64,000 nt of DNA from assembly GCF_000787575.1 (NCBI RefSeq), contig NW_012236514.1, positions 310,001 to 374,000 on the forward strand. Reading direction: 5' to 3'. Of the stretch, positions 33,859 through 45,656 are shown one piece after another. The position numbers and the translations under genes are program-made. Position 1 is the stretch's first letter. Each line of letters starts with the position of its first letter. The notes under the pieces are model-generated. The model was not told where the DNA came from and made no database searches. It was given only the letters and a program-made list of their open reading frames with translations. The DNA is from Acytostelium subglobosum LB1. Lineage: Eukaryota > Evosea > Eumycetozoa > Acytosteliales > Acytosteliaceae.

Positions 33859-34153
33859 GATAAGAGAGATGCTACCGATATGACATAGTGATACATTAAT
33901 AATAATTGGACCAAAGAGGAGAGAGAGGGAAGGCGATCGCCGAACCAACACAGACAACAGCAGCGCAGACACATACAGAACAGACATACCTAGGCCAAGC
34001 CCGCCTCTCTCAAGACTGACCGCACCATAGTCATTCAACAGGTGCACGCAGTCCATCATGGAATAAACGAATGAACCTTTGCAAAGACATCTCTGTCTGT
34101 CGGCTGATGGAAGTTTGGAAACTGGAAGGGTTGAGTCCAGTCTGTGGCATTGT

Positions 34154-35953
34154 TTACTGATACATTTGTAAAGAGTCACGCTTGCTGAATGAGCTCTCGT
34201 TGTTCTTGATTGTCTTTTGTTGAGTCAAGATCATACTCTTCCACTTGGACTCGGTTGCAGCAGCGTCATCTGAAGTTGACGCCTTGAGAAGAAGTGTCTC
34301 ACCAGTGGAGGACACAATCGCCATTTGCTCGCCTTGTACATCCTTGAACGTAATGCTGTTGAGTGAGAACACCTCCTTGACCTGCAGCTTCTTGCCCTTT
34401 TGCTTGGTACGCAACAGAATGTCCGTGCAGAGCACGTAGCGCAGTGAATGTGACTTTGATATGCTGTCGCGGTTGCCCGAGCCAGCCTTGAGTACGCGCT
34501 CCTCAAACACTTCCTCGGCAATGAGCTTCCTGGCGGGACAGATAAAGTCGCCGTCTTTGAAGCCCTCCAGGTTGGACTGGATGTCAAACATCCTGGTCAA
34601 CAACTCAGACTCGCGCTTGTTCTCGTTGATGCTTGTGGCCAGCTTCTTCATCTTGTCCAAAGCATTGGTCAGCTGCTGATACTCGCTGGTGTTTGTGTCC
34701 GAGTACTTGATCAGCTCAGAGAGCAACAGGTTGTACCTGGGTATCCTCTGGATGGGCATGATCAGCAGCGACGACAGGTCCAGACCGCCACACGCGGGGT
34801 TCTGGGCAAAGGTCTGAAGTAGCGCGTCGACGCTCGGGTTCTTGCGCACACGTTGCAGTGTCTCGAGAGCGTTGGTGTAGTTGTTGGTGTACGAGGTGTA
34901 AGTCTTGAGGAAGTCGGTGATCGAGATGAACAGGTCGCCGAGGATTGGTGCAGCGACGCCTTCTTTGATGCGTTGTTGCAGCGATGTGAGCAGGTGGGAG
35001 TTGTAGTTGTAGATGGTGACGATCTCGGAGAAGATGGCGTTGACCTGCTCCAGTGTCATGGGCGGGTGTTTGTTCTCTGTGGCCGCCTTGAGAGGGATGT
35101 AATAGACCTCGACCAATACCTTTAGCTTGCTGACGTATGTTTCCTCCGTGGTCAAGATCTCCTTGGCCACATGATTCCTCTTGGTCTGTCGCTCCTTTGC
35201 CTCAGCCGATGGCTGTGCTCCACCAGTAAAGTTCTTCATTGCTGAGCCCAATATTCCGCGGAGTGTCGACATGCCAGCCTTGGTTGTGCCAGGTTTCTGT
35301 TGCTTGATCTTCTCTTGTTCATTCTTGGCTGCATTGTCTACTGGTTGTGGCAATGGCTGTGTCTGAGGGGATGATGAAGATGAGGATGTTGGTGGTGGAG
35401 GAGGAGTCTTTGGTGGAGGAGACGTCTTGGTTGCTGGCAATGGTGATGCTGGAGGTGTTGACTGTGATGGCGATGCAGGTGAGCTTGTGTGAGTTGTGAT
35501 GTGACCTGGTGAGGACAGTGGCTTGGGTGGTCTTGCAGGGGGAGGTGACGCGTCCGCTGAGGTGACACTTGAACCAAGACTATCCAATGACTTTCTTGGT
35601 GGAACTACTGGAGGTGCACCGGTGCTTGATCTAGGTGGGATTGGTGGCGAAGGTGCTGGTCTAACAGGTCGAAGCACAGTTGATGAAGGTGATGACGATG
35701 GTGAAGAAGAAGAGGTAGTTGCGGACGACTTTGGTGTTGTTGGCTCAACATTTTTAGTTGATGATGTACTTGTTGTCGATGCAGCTGATGTTGTATCTTG
35801 TTGATTTCTCTTTGAATATGAGAAGAAAGTGATTAAACCTATCAACAGGAGAATTGACCAAATGATTGATCCTGTATAAACAGTGACAAACACTGCAAGA
35901 CCAACAGCACCAATCATCAATACATTGTCACTACTAAGCTGTGTATGATCCAT
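34154..35953 (-). CDS. Membrane-anchored RhoGEF (DH-PH)
   Basis: Single exon, 599 residues. Residues about 11-46 are continuous hydrophobic sequence (VLMIGAVGLAVFVTVYTGSI then ILLLIGLITFFSY), long enough for two membrane spans or a hairpin, with the following KRNQ basic flank cytosolic. Next is a Pro/Ser/Thr-rich linker of about 200 residues with PPRS and PPKPLS motifs, then a DH domain (about 260-450): HVAKEILTTEETYVSKL (CR1), LLIMPIQRIPRYNLLLSELI (CR3). A PH-like domain (about 470-585) follows, with DILLRTKQKGKKLQVKEVFSLN and WKSMILTQQKTI at its end. It should load GTP onto a Rho/Rac GTPase at a membrane. Membrane-spanning GEFs are uncommon among dictyostelid RhoGEFs. It is divergent from MED27. 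Confidence 0.9.
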   Translation of the reverse strand: MDHTQLSSDNVLMIGAVGLAVFVTVYTGSIIWSILLLIGLITFFSYSKRNQQDTTSAASTTSTSSTKNVEPTTPKSSATTSSSSPSSSPSSTVLRPVRPAPSPPIPPRSSTGAPPVVPPRKSLDSLGSSVTSADASPPPARPPKPLSSPGHITTHTSSPASPSQSTPPASPLPATKTSPPPKTPPPPPTSSSSSSPQTQPLPQPVDNAAKNEQEKIKQQKPGTTKAGMSTLRGILGSAMKNFTGGAQPSAEAKERQTKRNHVAKEILTTEETYVSKLKVLVEVYYIPLKAATENKHPPMTLEQVNAIFSEIVTIYNYNSHLLTSLQQRIKEGVAAPILGDLFISITDFLKTYTSYTNNYTNALETLQRVRKNPSVDALLQTFAQNPACGGLDLSSLLIMPIQRIPRYNLLLSELIKYSDTNTSEYQQLTNALDKMKKLATSINENKRESELLTRMFDIQSNLEGFKDGDFICPARKLIAEEVFEERVLKAGSGNRDSISKSHSLRYVLCTDILLRTKQKGKKLQVKEVFSLNSITFKDVQGEQMAIVSSTGETLLLKASTSDDAAATESKWKSMILTQQKTIKNNESSFSKRDSLQMYQ

Positions 35954-36407
35954 TTTATATATATCTATCTCTATCTATCCTTAACTCTCTAACTATCTTT
36001 AAATCAAACACAACAACCTTTAAAAAACCAAGTTGTTACACCAGCAACAAACAATGTTGACCCAATCATGCATTGTGACACACCCATCAGCCACCAAGTC
36101 TTGGGGAGTGTCCAATTCATTGAAAACTACAACTAACGGATAATGATCAGTTGGATGACGAACAGAATGAATGTTTGTACAAATTATATGTTGTATATTG
36201 AATATATATCTTAATTATATGTTATAACTATTATATGTTGATGGATAATGTAATCAATTGAATATGTGATTGTTTTGAAAACTTGTATTATGGGATAAAT
36301 AAGTAACACAACAAATGGTGTGTTTGGATGATCACTTTAATTATTACTGAAGTCCAAAAGATAATAATAATAATGTACATATAATACAATCAATCAAACA
36401 CAACACA
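35954..36407. promoter_or_regulatory. Divergent promoter region, RhoGEF / MED27
   Basis: 454 nt between the two start codons, AT-rich with TATATATC near 35958 and (TAA)n at 36361-36372. No other feature seen. Confidence 0.45.
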
Positions 36408-38055
36408 ATGTCTACAATAAATCAAACATTTGTACCTGCACCTACTACTGCTGCAACAGCTGCACCATCAACCAATCAACAACAATCAAACGCTCAACAA
36501 CAACCAAATGCTCAACAACAACCAAATGCTCAGCAACCAAATGCTCAACAACAGCAACAGCAACAACAACAACAGCAACAACAACAACAAGTACAACAAC
36601 AACAGAGACAACCGATACAGATAGCACCACCACAGAAGAAGTCACATGCACTACCAACTATACAACAGAAGCAATTACTCGAACAGTTTGATGAGATTGT
36701 CAATCAGATAGGCGCACTCAGAGTCAATGTCGATCATATATTCTCAACGATCATTGAAGATGCCAAGACAGCGGTCAACACATCGACACCAGTGCTAGTG
36801 CCAATCATCAGTAAAGAAGCGCGTACCGCTGCACTGACCCAATCACTGTTGGCAATCAAACAATCACTCAAGAAGATTGAACAACAGCAACAGATACTGT
36901 CGCCCTACTCTGTGCAGACCTCCAACTTCCAGCATCTCGAACAGATGTGGACACAGAACACTGGCATCTACGATCATTCAAACATCAAGTTGCAGACCCA
37001 GATCAAGCTGGAGTACTTCTGGCGTCACGAGACGTCAAAGAAGTCTTCAATCGCTCTTAAGTATGTTTGATGTGTCGCGTGCAGCACCAGCATGTATTCA
37101 TACTCATACTCGTACCCTACCTCTAATCGATTAGTATACTCGAGGGTAAACTCAATGAACGATACCCTAGCTTGTTAAAGGAAGCAACAGACACAGGAAA
37201 CATACGCAAGAGGAAGCAGATCATGTTGGATAGCAACAACAACAATAGCAATAACAACATCAGCAATGGTAGTGCCAAGCCTGCTGCCACAGTGACATCT
37301 CCAAGGACAGCATCAATGGATACTTATGCGTAACTATCTCGGCCTTCCATCATCCCTCACCTGGCCAACTTACTCACTCTATCAATCATCAACACAATCA
37401 ACAGGAGCATCGATAGCATTATCAAGACGGTGGCCAACGAGACAGCACTTCAGATACTGGTACTTCCCGATAGGAACGACATCATTAAGGGTCTGGTAGG
37501 TGTTGAAGCAAGCCGGACAATGATGCTGCATCATCATCATCATCAACTAGATACTAACTTGTACATTCAGATCATATCCACTCATGTGTTCCAATGCTTG
37601 TTAACGTTTGCCGTGTCGGAAGAGTCACCGGAATGCTATACAGTCGATAGGATACTGTTCTTTGGAGCCAAGGAACCATTCGATTCCTTCTGGGAGACTT
37701 CCAAACATAGTATATTCAAGAAGCTATCTGAGAACTCCAATGAAGCTATCAGCTACTTCACTTCCAATCCAACCAATACTCCAATCCTTAAGAATATCCT
37801 GGTAAGTTCGCCAAGCTGCGTTGTATCATCCTTGGACATGAATGGATACTAACAATCAATCAAACATATTATTAGTATTGGATATGGTCATTCAGAGGTC
37901 TATTCTTTGAGGAATGCAAGGGCTGCCAGAGTATACTCCAATTGGACTCGTCGGCATTCATGTACCTGCCGCCATCTTATCGAACCTTTGACACATTCAC
38001 TCCTTACCATCCAATATGTTACCAAACGCATCAACAACAAAGGTCTGCGAACTGA
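36408..38055 (+). CDS. med27: Mediator complex subunit 27
   Basis: Five exons: 36408-37060, 37135-37329, 37405-37495, 37571-37801, 37876-38055; phases agree, 449 residues. The first 60 residues are Gln/Asn/Pro low complexity; a helical middle follows (QKQLLEQFDEIVNQIGALRV, LTQSLLAIKQSLKKIE). The last exon has the MED27 zinc-type motif: WIWSFRGLFFEECKGCQ, then LPPSYRTFDTFTPYHPICYQ, matching the animal WIRSY...CQRCGK...LPPTWRDFRT...FHDTCR order (Cys-x2-Cys, then His and Cys). MED27 is in the tail/head interface of Mediator and links activators to RNA polymerase II. It is longer than the animal protein (about 311) because of low-complexity inserts. The stop lies 98 nt from the RBM28 stop on the other strand. 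Confidence 0.88.
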
Positions 38056-38153
38056 CAATGTTCCAGTTCATCATCTATCCCTCATGCCGCGTATACTTAT
38101 TGATTGATTGATTGATTGAACAACATGTTGAGGCGTTGCTACCCTTTAATTAA

Positions 38154-41019
38154 TTAATAATCGGACCATCTCTTCTTTTGCTTCTTCAGACTGCCATCAA
38201 CTGGACGAGTGAATGATGATGGAGCGATGTCTTCGTCGATATCATCAGCGTCATCTGCCTGCTTTCTCTTCTTGTTGTTTGTTGACTTGACAGCAGTAGC
38301 AGTCGTGTTTTGTTGCTTTAGTTTCCTCAGCATCTTCTCTTGGACATGTTGAGGCAGCTCCTTCTGCTCCTCCTTGGCCTCGGCCAACAACTTCTTATCG
38401 GCCTCACTTATGGTCTGCCTCTTCTTCTTTGACGTATCGATGCCTTGCTCTCTGAGCAGACGCTTCTTCTCACGCTGCTTGGCGCCACGACCCAAATGCT
38501 TGACGCCATTCTCCTTGTCCTGTGCCTTCTTCTCCTTCTTCAGCTTGAAGGCCTCCTTGTTTTTCTCGATGTTGTTCCTGTGAATCTTCTCCATGATCTC
38601 CTTCTGCTTCTTGACGGCACGGGCATCCTCGATGGAGAACTGGATGAATGTCCTGCTCTCCTTGCCATCGGTACCATTGAACACCTTTGTGCTGTTGTTC
38701 AATGAGTGCAAGAGGTCCAGTGCGGCCTGATGGTCGTCCACCTCAACGAATCCGTATCCCTTTGACTTTGGCTTTCCAGCAGCGTTCAATCTCTCCTTGT
38801 CAACAGCAACCTTGGCCTATAATTACCAAATGAATTGGGTTAGTTCCAGTCCAATCTTGGAATGATTCCAGCCCCAATGGGGCACAATACATACACAAAT
38901 AATCTTTGCCTTGGTCTTCTTCTCCTTGAGGGTTCGGAAGCAAACAGCCTTGAGTTGGCTGTCGGTGACGTAGTTGGGAAGGTTCCTGAAACATAGACGA
39001 GTGGGCGAGACGTAGTAGTTGGGGTTGAGCTTGAGCTTAGTGTTGGCCTCACGCTCAGCAACGTTTCTGATCTGCCAGTCGCGGTCGTTGAAGGTCTGAC
39101 CCAGCTCAGACTGTGGCAACACCTTGCCAATGTCCAGCAGCTTTTTGTTCTTCTTGTCGACCTTGGCCACCTTGTTGTCCTTGAACTCTCTGGCCTTCTG
39201 ATGATCGACGGCACTGTTGATGATGAGGGCACGACCATTGACCATGATGCCACCTTGCAGCAGTGTGGACATGGTGAAGTCGTTCTTCTTCTCCTTCTTG
39301 GCACGCTGTCTCTCGCGCTCCTTGTCGTCGGTGAGATCCTTGGATGGGTCGAACAGGTTGACTATTTTGGCGGCTTCCAATGCCTTCTTGGCAGAGTCCA
39401 GTGACAGGTACTTGACAAAGGCTTTTCCAGTGGGCTTGTTGGTGACCTGATCAATGACCAATCTGGCGAACTTGAGCTTGCCAAACTCCTCAAACTTTGT
39501 CTCGAGGTCTGCCTGGGTCGTGTCGAATGAGACATTTCTGATGAACAATGTCTTGCCCTCGTCCATCTCCTTCTTATTCCTGTCAGCCATCTCCAGTCTC
39601 TCCTGTCTCTCCCTCTCAATCCTGTCTCTCTTTGTCTCGGCATCGAATTTATCGTCATCATACTCGCTAAAGTCTGACTCGTCATCGTCTCCCTCTCCTT
39701 CCTCGTCCATGTTCTCGACCTCATCATCGTCATCGTCCTCCATGCCCTCGTCTTCTTTGTCGTCGTCCATCTCCTCGTCATCGTCCTCATCTTCGTTGCC
39801 TTCGAATTTAACCTTCTCCTCATCACCTTCTTCCTCGCCATCATCATTAAAGTCCACGGTCTTTCCTTCTCCCTCTTCCTTGGCCTCATCTTCGTTGTCC
39901 TCGTCATCCTCTGCCTTCTTGACAGCGGCAGCGGCGGCCTTTGCCTTCTCCTCCTCTTGCTTCACCTTGATGTCCTTGTACTTGTCATTTGAGATGGACC
40001 AATCGATGGCGAATGGTCTCTGGCCAAACTTTGATCCATTCAGCTCCTTCATAGCGTTCTCAGCGCTCTTCCTTGTTGTGAACAATATGAAACCAAAGCC
40101 CTTTGCCACCTGTTGTGCCTTCTCACCAGCAGCCTGCTTCGTTGGCAACTTAACCAACAATATATCTCCATAAGGTTGGAACTTGTCCTTGATCATCTTG
40201 ATATTTACCTGATTGATTTGAGTGAGTGTGAGTGAGTGGAATGGTTCCAAGCGGTGGGGAAGGAGTATGACTTACAGTGAATGGTAGGTTACGGAGTACT
40301 AGCTCATGGTTCATCTCTTCAGTCTCACGGGCAAAGATAAGTGGCTTGCCATGGAGTTTGACTGTGGCCAGTTTGGACATGACCTCAGTGGCACCCTTGT
40401 GATCCCAACACATCAGTCGTACGGTGGCATCAGAGAACTGAATCAGTTTGATTGAGTGTATAGTAGCAGGCTTGATACCAATGATCTCTGCTGCCTTTGT
40501 CTTATCCTCCTCATTGAAATTGTTGATTATAATCGTGACTCTACCTGACTGCTGTTGGGGTTGTTGTGGCTGCTGCTGTGGCTGTTGTGTCTGTTGTTGC
40601 TGTTGCTGCTGCTGTTGTGGCTGTTTCTCATCATTCGCACCCTTCTGTCCTCTCGAGTTCTGCTGGGGAGTGTCACGCTTGGGCTTGGCAGCCTCAACTT
40701 TAATCTTTCGATTGTTGAATTGTTGACGATTCTTCTCTTTGATGGCCTTGGCGGCATGCTCCTCGAGTGCGAACCAGAGGAAGGCAGTACCAGCACATCT
40801 TGTCTTATCATTTGGTTTGGTGACGATGAATGATCTCTTGATTGGACCAATCGATGAGAAGTACTCTTCCAACTGATCGGTAGTAGTATCGAATCCCAGA
40901 TTACTAATATAAATCTGTTTCTTTAATGACTCTGCTGCTGACTCTCCTGTTGCTGACGTCGATGTCGACGTCGTAGTCGATGTAGACATTGTTGTTGATG
41001 TACCTTTCCTCTTGTCCAT
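38154..41019 (-). CDS. rbm28: RBM28/Nop4-type nucleolar RNA-binding protein
   Basis: Three exons: 41019-40276, 40208-38895, 38816-38154; phases agree, 906 residues. Four RRM domains: RRM1 (KQIYISNLGFDTTTDQLEEY, exon 1), RRM2 (LVLRNLPFTVNIKMI, split by intron 1), RRM3 (KTLFIRNVSFDTTQADLE), and RRM4 (TRLCFRNLPNYVTDSQLKA with KGYGFVEV after intron 2). The order, a Glu/Asp-rich acidic stretch before RRM3 and a basic C-terminus match Nop4p/RBM28, needed for 60S ribosomal subunit assembly. A Gln-rich run lies between RRM1 and the middle. The length is above the human protein (759), mainly from the acidic and Gln inserts. The tail ends in SLKKQKKRWSDY. Confidence 0.9.
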
Positions 41020-41215
41020 TATATATAAATGTTTGAGTATGTGTGTACAAGTTATCTGTTTGTTGAAATGAATGAGAAAAATGATTTGATTCGTTCGGTC
41101 GTTTTTTGTTCCACACACAAGCACTCAAAACGAATGTGATGGGTTGATAGTTTGAATGAATGAACGAAGTTCAGGTAATAATAATAAATATATTTATATT
41201 TGATTGGTTTGTTTG

Positions 41216-42766
41216 TTAAGTGGACCATTCAAAGTCTCTGTTAAGTGTTCGGTATAGCTTCTCATTATGTGGTCTAAAGTAGTCAACAAGGAATTCTCTA
41301 ATATCCTCATCCATCGGTTCATGTGGCACTACATTCTTTGGTGCAAAGTCTCCATAATCATAAGGTGGCAACTCCAAGAATTGTTCAACTTCTCTCAATA
41401 CTATGATTGGATGAGTGAGTTAGTGAGTGAGTGATTGGAATGATTCCAGTGATGAATTATTGGGATACATACCATTCTCTGGATAAGACTTTATGTCTTC
41501 ATATCTTACAAATAGGAATTGATCCAACGGATAGTACTTGAGCCATTGATCGATTTGGTCATAGTAGAGTGATTTGGCCAACATGCCAAATGTTGGATGT
41601 CCAGACATGTGCATCACGTTGCCAGTGGGGAAGCATCGATCACATTGTTTGCAATCTTTGTAAAAGGTCCAGTTCTTGGACGAGTGGAATACAAAGAATG
41701 GATTGATCCAGTCGTCTGGGATGGCGGCGCCAGGATGGTCGCGCTCATACTGTGCCACTTGCTCAAGGAATCGCTGATTGCCTCGCACGCACGTCTCTAT
41801 TACGTCGGCCTCCTCGTAGATCATATCCTTGAACGGCTTGGGCTTCATCATCTTGGGGTTGTTCTTCTCGATCCATTTTATCGAGAAGTAGTACTGGCTG
41901 AGCACTCGCTCCACTGGGTCGCGCATCAAAAGTATCAGCTTAACGTCCTTGAGCGTGCTGTACATTCTCTCGGGCGTGAATGGATGGTTGATGTAGAATG
42001 GCGTCGCTTCGCCAATCACCTTGGTCTGGGCGTTACCAATGACCGGCTCAAAGTGCTCGACGTACCACTTGATACCCTTGCTATAGTAACTGTTGAAGAA
42101 CCATATCTCCTTCTTGGTGTGCTTGGCCATCAGTGGATGTTGTTGGAGGTAGTAGTCGAGGAAGGTGGTGCCAGCCTTCATCGAGCCAATTATAATATAG
42201 TTTGGTAGACACATGACCTTGTTCTCGACGGGGAAGCAAGCATTTGGATTGAGTCTACGAGACTTGGCCAGTCGTGCCTGTACACCTATCTCTGTCTCTA
42301 TTGGCATATGTAGTCCCTCTGTCTTCCAAGCAATTCCACTAAAGTCTCTAACACTACAGCTGCCATTGACATTTACATTAGTTGTAGTTGTTGTAGTTGT
42401 AGTTGGTGATGTTGGGGTTGGTGTTGAAGGGTCAATGTTCTCCATCTGTTTGGCCAGTTGTTGAGATTGTTGAATGAGTTGATCCATTGACTTTTGTAAC
42501 ATTGTGAGTTGATCAATTGTATTCTTTGTTAATGACGATGCACCTCCGCCACCACCAACACCTCCGCCACTAGCACCACTTGCACTACCACCTGATGCTG
42601 TGTTTGTTGCTGATGTTGTTGACTCTACATTATATAATTGACGTTGTTGTTGATGTTGATTATCATTAGCTACTACATTGTTAATTGAAGCTATTGTTAT
42701 AATAAACAATAGAGTGATCGTTGTTGTCAACAACAACATCAATGATGATTGACCAATCTTCATCAT
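41216..42766 (-). CDS. Golgi-type sulfotransferase
   Basis: Two exons: 42766-41473 and 41400-41216, joined in phase; 492 residues. It begins with a type II membrane anchor (LMLLLTTTITLLFIITIASI), then a Ser/Gly/Thr linker with coiled coil. The catalytic domain shows the 5'-phosphosulfate loop GSMKAGTT, the 3'-phosphate segment RDPVERVLSQYYFS, a probable catalytic Glu/His in FFNSYYSKGIKWYVEHFEP, and EATPFYINHP. This matches the NDST/HS3ST-type sulfotransferase fold, which uses PAPS to sulfate glycans in the Golgi. Cys pairs CKQCDRC may form disulfides. Substrate unknown; dictyostelids sulfate glycoproteins and polyketides (the latter by cytosolic enzymes lacking an anchor). ATGs at 42766 and 42763 are adjacent and give the same anchor. 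Confidence 0.88.
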
Positions 42767-43101
42767 TATCTACTTATAATTATATAAATAACAAATAAAT
42801 AGAGTTATTAGTGATCACTAGTTAGTTAGATAGATAGTTAGTAAGTTAATAATGAGGCAATAAGATCTTGAGACCAACAGTCGCACAATTGTGGGTCGGC
42901 ACTCTAAAGTCCAAAGCATCCCCTATGAACCAGGCAAAGATTGTTTTGATAAAAACTCTAAAATATCCCAAAAGGCCTCAAGATTCGTTTTTTTTTTTAT
43001 TAACCCGTTTGGGTTTATTGATTGATCACTCCGATCTTTTCCCACATGTAATCCTATTGATCAAACAAACTATCCATTAATAATAAAGTAATCAATTATA
43101 T
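42767..43101. other. Intergenic region, sulfotransferase promoter / CLPTM1 3' flank
   Basis: 335 nt. It holds TATATAAATAACAAATAAATA near the sulfotransferase start, an A-rich/T-rich tract at 42988-43000, and the likely CLPTM1 polyadenylation region. A candidate tRNA-like stretch at 42870-42940 was checked by eye and has no cloverleaf. Confidence 0.4.
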
Positions 43102-45219
43102 TTACTCGGCTTTGTTTGTTCTCTTCTTGATTCCAGTGGAAGAAGATGATGATGGTGTCTCTTTGATATCCTCATCCTCATTCACTTCCTCAGTCTCCAC
43201 CACCTTCTTTGACTTCTTGCTTGTCTTGACCTTGTTGTCAACTGCTGGAGCAGTAGCAGGCTTGTTCTCCACCAACTGTGGTGCAACATCATCATCTTGG
43301 ACCTCACCACCATAGTGAGTTCTCTTCAAGTCCACTGGGTAGATCCATCGTTGGTAGAGATAGACGATAAAGACGATGTCATCACGCAGACAACTGAGTC
43401 TATGCATCAGAGGCATCTTGATGATGAAGGCAAACAGGTCATCGATAAAGGTGTTGAGTGCGCGGTACATGAACACCTTGAACGGCAGTGCCGACACTGA
43501 CTTGAGCTTGTAGTTGATGAACAGCTGTGGCGTCATCATGATGAACTCAAACGTGTAGACGGTGCGCACCAATGACGAGACCACCCAGCTGTACCAGGAC
43601 TTGTGCTCGTGGTAGTAGAGCGAGTAGATTGACATGCCAACGACCAGGGGGAACAGCACCCACGACAGGTACTTCATGGCCAGATCGTCGTACTGCTTGG
43701 TCTTTGAGACGTAGCTGTCCTTGTTCTCAAACTTGAAGATGGGGATGATTCCGCGCCAGTGCATCGTGACATTCATTGCCTTGCCAATCTTCCAGATCTC
43801 GAGCAGCAGACCAAAGCCAGCACTGAACAAGATCATATAGCTGGTATCATTGTCCAACAAATAGAGGAAGACCACAGCCTGGCATCCAGTGTGCAGCATG
43901 ATCGTTCGCACTGACAATCCCTCCATTGACTTGTTGTTCTTCCAGAATTGGATATCTATGTTCCATCATCGTCATCGTCGTCGTGTCAAGGGTCAGCACT
44001 CATTCAATCATTCATTCAATCATTCGTCGCGCGCTACTACATACCATTCTTGAAGGCCAAGAACTCAAAGATTGTGTGAAGGAGAGTGACTACAGCGGTG
44101 AGAGCAAGGAGGTATGGGTTGTTATCGGTCAACATTCTCTTGAAGTCGTCGCCAGTGTCAGCCTGATCTGGGGCACCGCCACCAAACATCGATTGCATAT
44201 CCAATGACTTTTGCATCTGAGTGTACAGTTGCCACTTGAAGAAGCTGAGTGGGTATGTCGACATGGTCAGCGTGAGCTCGTCCACAGTCTCATTCACCAT
44301 GCTCAAATGCTCCTTGTACAACCAGAACTCATTCAAGAACACTGATGGGCTGTATCTATCGCCTGAAACATTGAACTCTGTTGTTGGTGGTGCGCAGTGA
44401 TTGATGTGTAAGAGTGAGACGGTCACTTGACTTGATAGATGTTACATACGTTGGAACATCTCGGGTGGGATTGATCCGGGACCATATGCAGTGTTGTCGA
44501 CGATGAGGTTGATGATCATTGATGGCTTCCAGTATGAGACCAGCTCATTGGGATCATAGATTGGCTCCTCCACAACCTCCTTCTTATCAGCCAACAAGTT
44601 CTTTCCCTTGGTCTTTGGTCGTGGTGCATAGACGATCAGTGCTGCATGAGTTGAGATATGTATAAAGAGTGAGTGATTGATTGAAGGGATGATTATGATG
44701 ATGACCAGTCCAATGTGAGACACATACGATGCACTGTTTGAAGTGAGTAGGTTGGTGATAGAATGTTGTGTACCAAGACATGAGCATAGAGTGATCCGTT
44801 GTTCTTGAGGTAGTCAGGTGTCTTGAAAGTGATGTTTTGTTCGCGATTGTTACTCTCGTCCCATCCATAGATGAACTGCTTCTCACTCCAAACCAACCAA
44901 TCTCCAACTGTAGTGTTTGACTCTGACAGGTATACCTCCATTGTCTATCATGTATGTTTGATTGATTGAGTGAGTGATGTGATCGATGTGATTATTGATC
45001 ATGTGATCTTACGAAAGGTGTATTCATTGACCAGGTGTTGTAGATAGTGACTTGAGCGGCGGGCATCTGGGTGCCATTGGTCAAGGTGACGTTGGCCTGC
45101 ATATTGGCGTCTGGAGCACCTCCAAAGAACTTTTGACCAATAGTCATAGCTATATAATAGATTGCCATGAACCTTACTACGGCTTGTAGCCAAAATGGGA
45201 TGAATGATCCTTCAGGCAT
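43102..45219 (-). CDS. clptm1: CLPTM1-family multi-pass membrane protein
   Basis: Five exons: 45219-45013, 44944-44728, 44641-44450, 44362-44045, 43955-43102; phases agree, 595 residues. Conserved family blocks: KPSMIINLIVDNTAYGPGSI, NPYLLALTAVVTLLHTIFEF, then FKNDIQFWKNNKSMEGLSVR across intron 4, YDDLAMKYLSWVLFPLVVGM, MMTPQLFINYKLKSVSALPF, and the very conserved NTFIDDLFAFIIKMP with YLYQRWIYPVD. Several membrane helices in the C-terminal half; N-terminal half lumenal. Animal CLPTM1 is an ER protein that traps GABA-A receptors; its relative CLPTM1L is a phospholipid scramblase, and scrambling is a plausible ancestral activity. The C-terminus is charged (Lys/Glu-rich). A 12-bp inverted repeat lies about 130 nt upstream. 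Confidence 0.93.
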
Positions 45220-45345
45220 CTTGTTATATGTGTATGTATATATATATATATAAATAAAATGTTGTATCAAAAGTATAAATGCAACCCTTTGCGTGGATGC
45301 ATTCACTTTGTCCCATTCGTTCGTTCATTTGAAAGGAATCTGACC

Positions 45346-45388
45346 TCAAAAGTCGATTAGGTGATACTTGTGACTCATCGACTTTTGA
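45346..45388. repeat. Perfect 12-bp inverted repeat upstream of CLPTM1
   Basis: TCAAAAGTCGAT (45346-45357) and ATCGACTTTTGA (45377-45388), separated by 19 nt. The arms are exactly complementary. It lies 127 nt upstream of the CLPTM1 start and about 90 nt past the stop of the small secreted peptide gene, so it could be an operator-like promoter element, a 3' end stem, or the ends of a tiny dead element. Confidence 0.6.
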
Positions 45389-45476
45389 ATGTAACATGTA
45401 ATTTTTATTATTATTTGGTGATAGAACTGTTCTTGTATTGATTAATCAAAGATGATCAAGTTTTAGAAATATTCTT

Positions 45477-45656
45477 TTATATCCTTATTTGATAAGCAGG
45501 GCCAAAGTAAAAGGGGTAAGTGTTATCTAATGGTTCACCGTAACCAAATATATGAGGGGGGTATTGGTATTGTTCTATTGGCAAAGTCTTGCTGTATTCG
45601 CAAGTCACCAATACAACCAAAGATATTAACAGTATAATCTTGACTATAATTATCAT
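45477..45656 (-). CDS. Small secreted Tyr-rich peptide precursor (59 aa)
   Basis: An open frame of 59 codons on the minus strand, ATG at 45656, stop at 45477. It starts with a clear signal peptide (MIIIVKIILLISLVVLVTC), leaving about 40 residues: EYSKTLPIEQYQYPPHIFGY, then GEPLDNTYPFYFGPAYQIRI. The mature part has eight Tyr and five Pro, no Cys, and no paired basic residues. An AATAAA (minus strand, 45409-45404) follows 68 nt after the stop. No family recognised; it may be an extracellular or matrix peptide. Short frames can occur by chance, but the signal peptide and poly(A) signal support a gene. Confidence 0.55.
   Translation of the reverse strand: MIIIVKIILLISLVVLVTCEYSKTLPIEQYQYPPHIFGYGEPLDNTYPFYFGPAYQIRI

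Noticed and set aside
39454-40173. Ser-rich plus-strand frame
   Set aside because: Mirror of the Asp/Glu-rich acidic stretch of RBM28.
42870-42940. Second tRNA-like stretch
   Set aside because: Short palindromic parts only; no cloverleaf.
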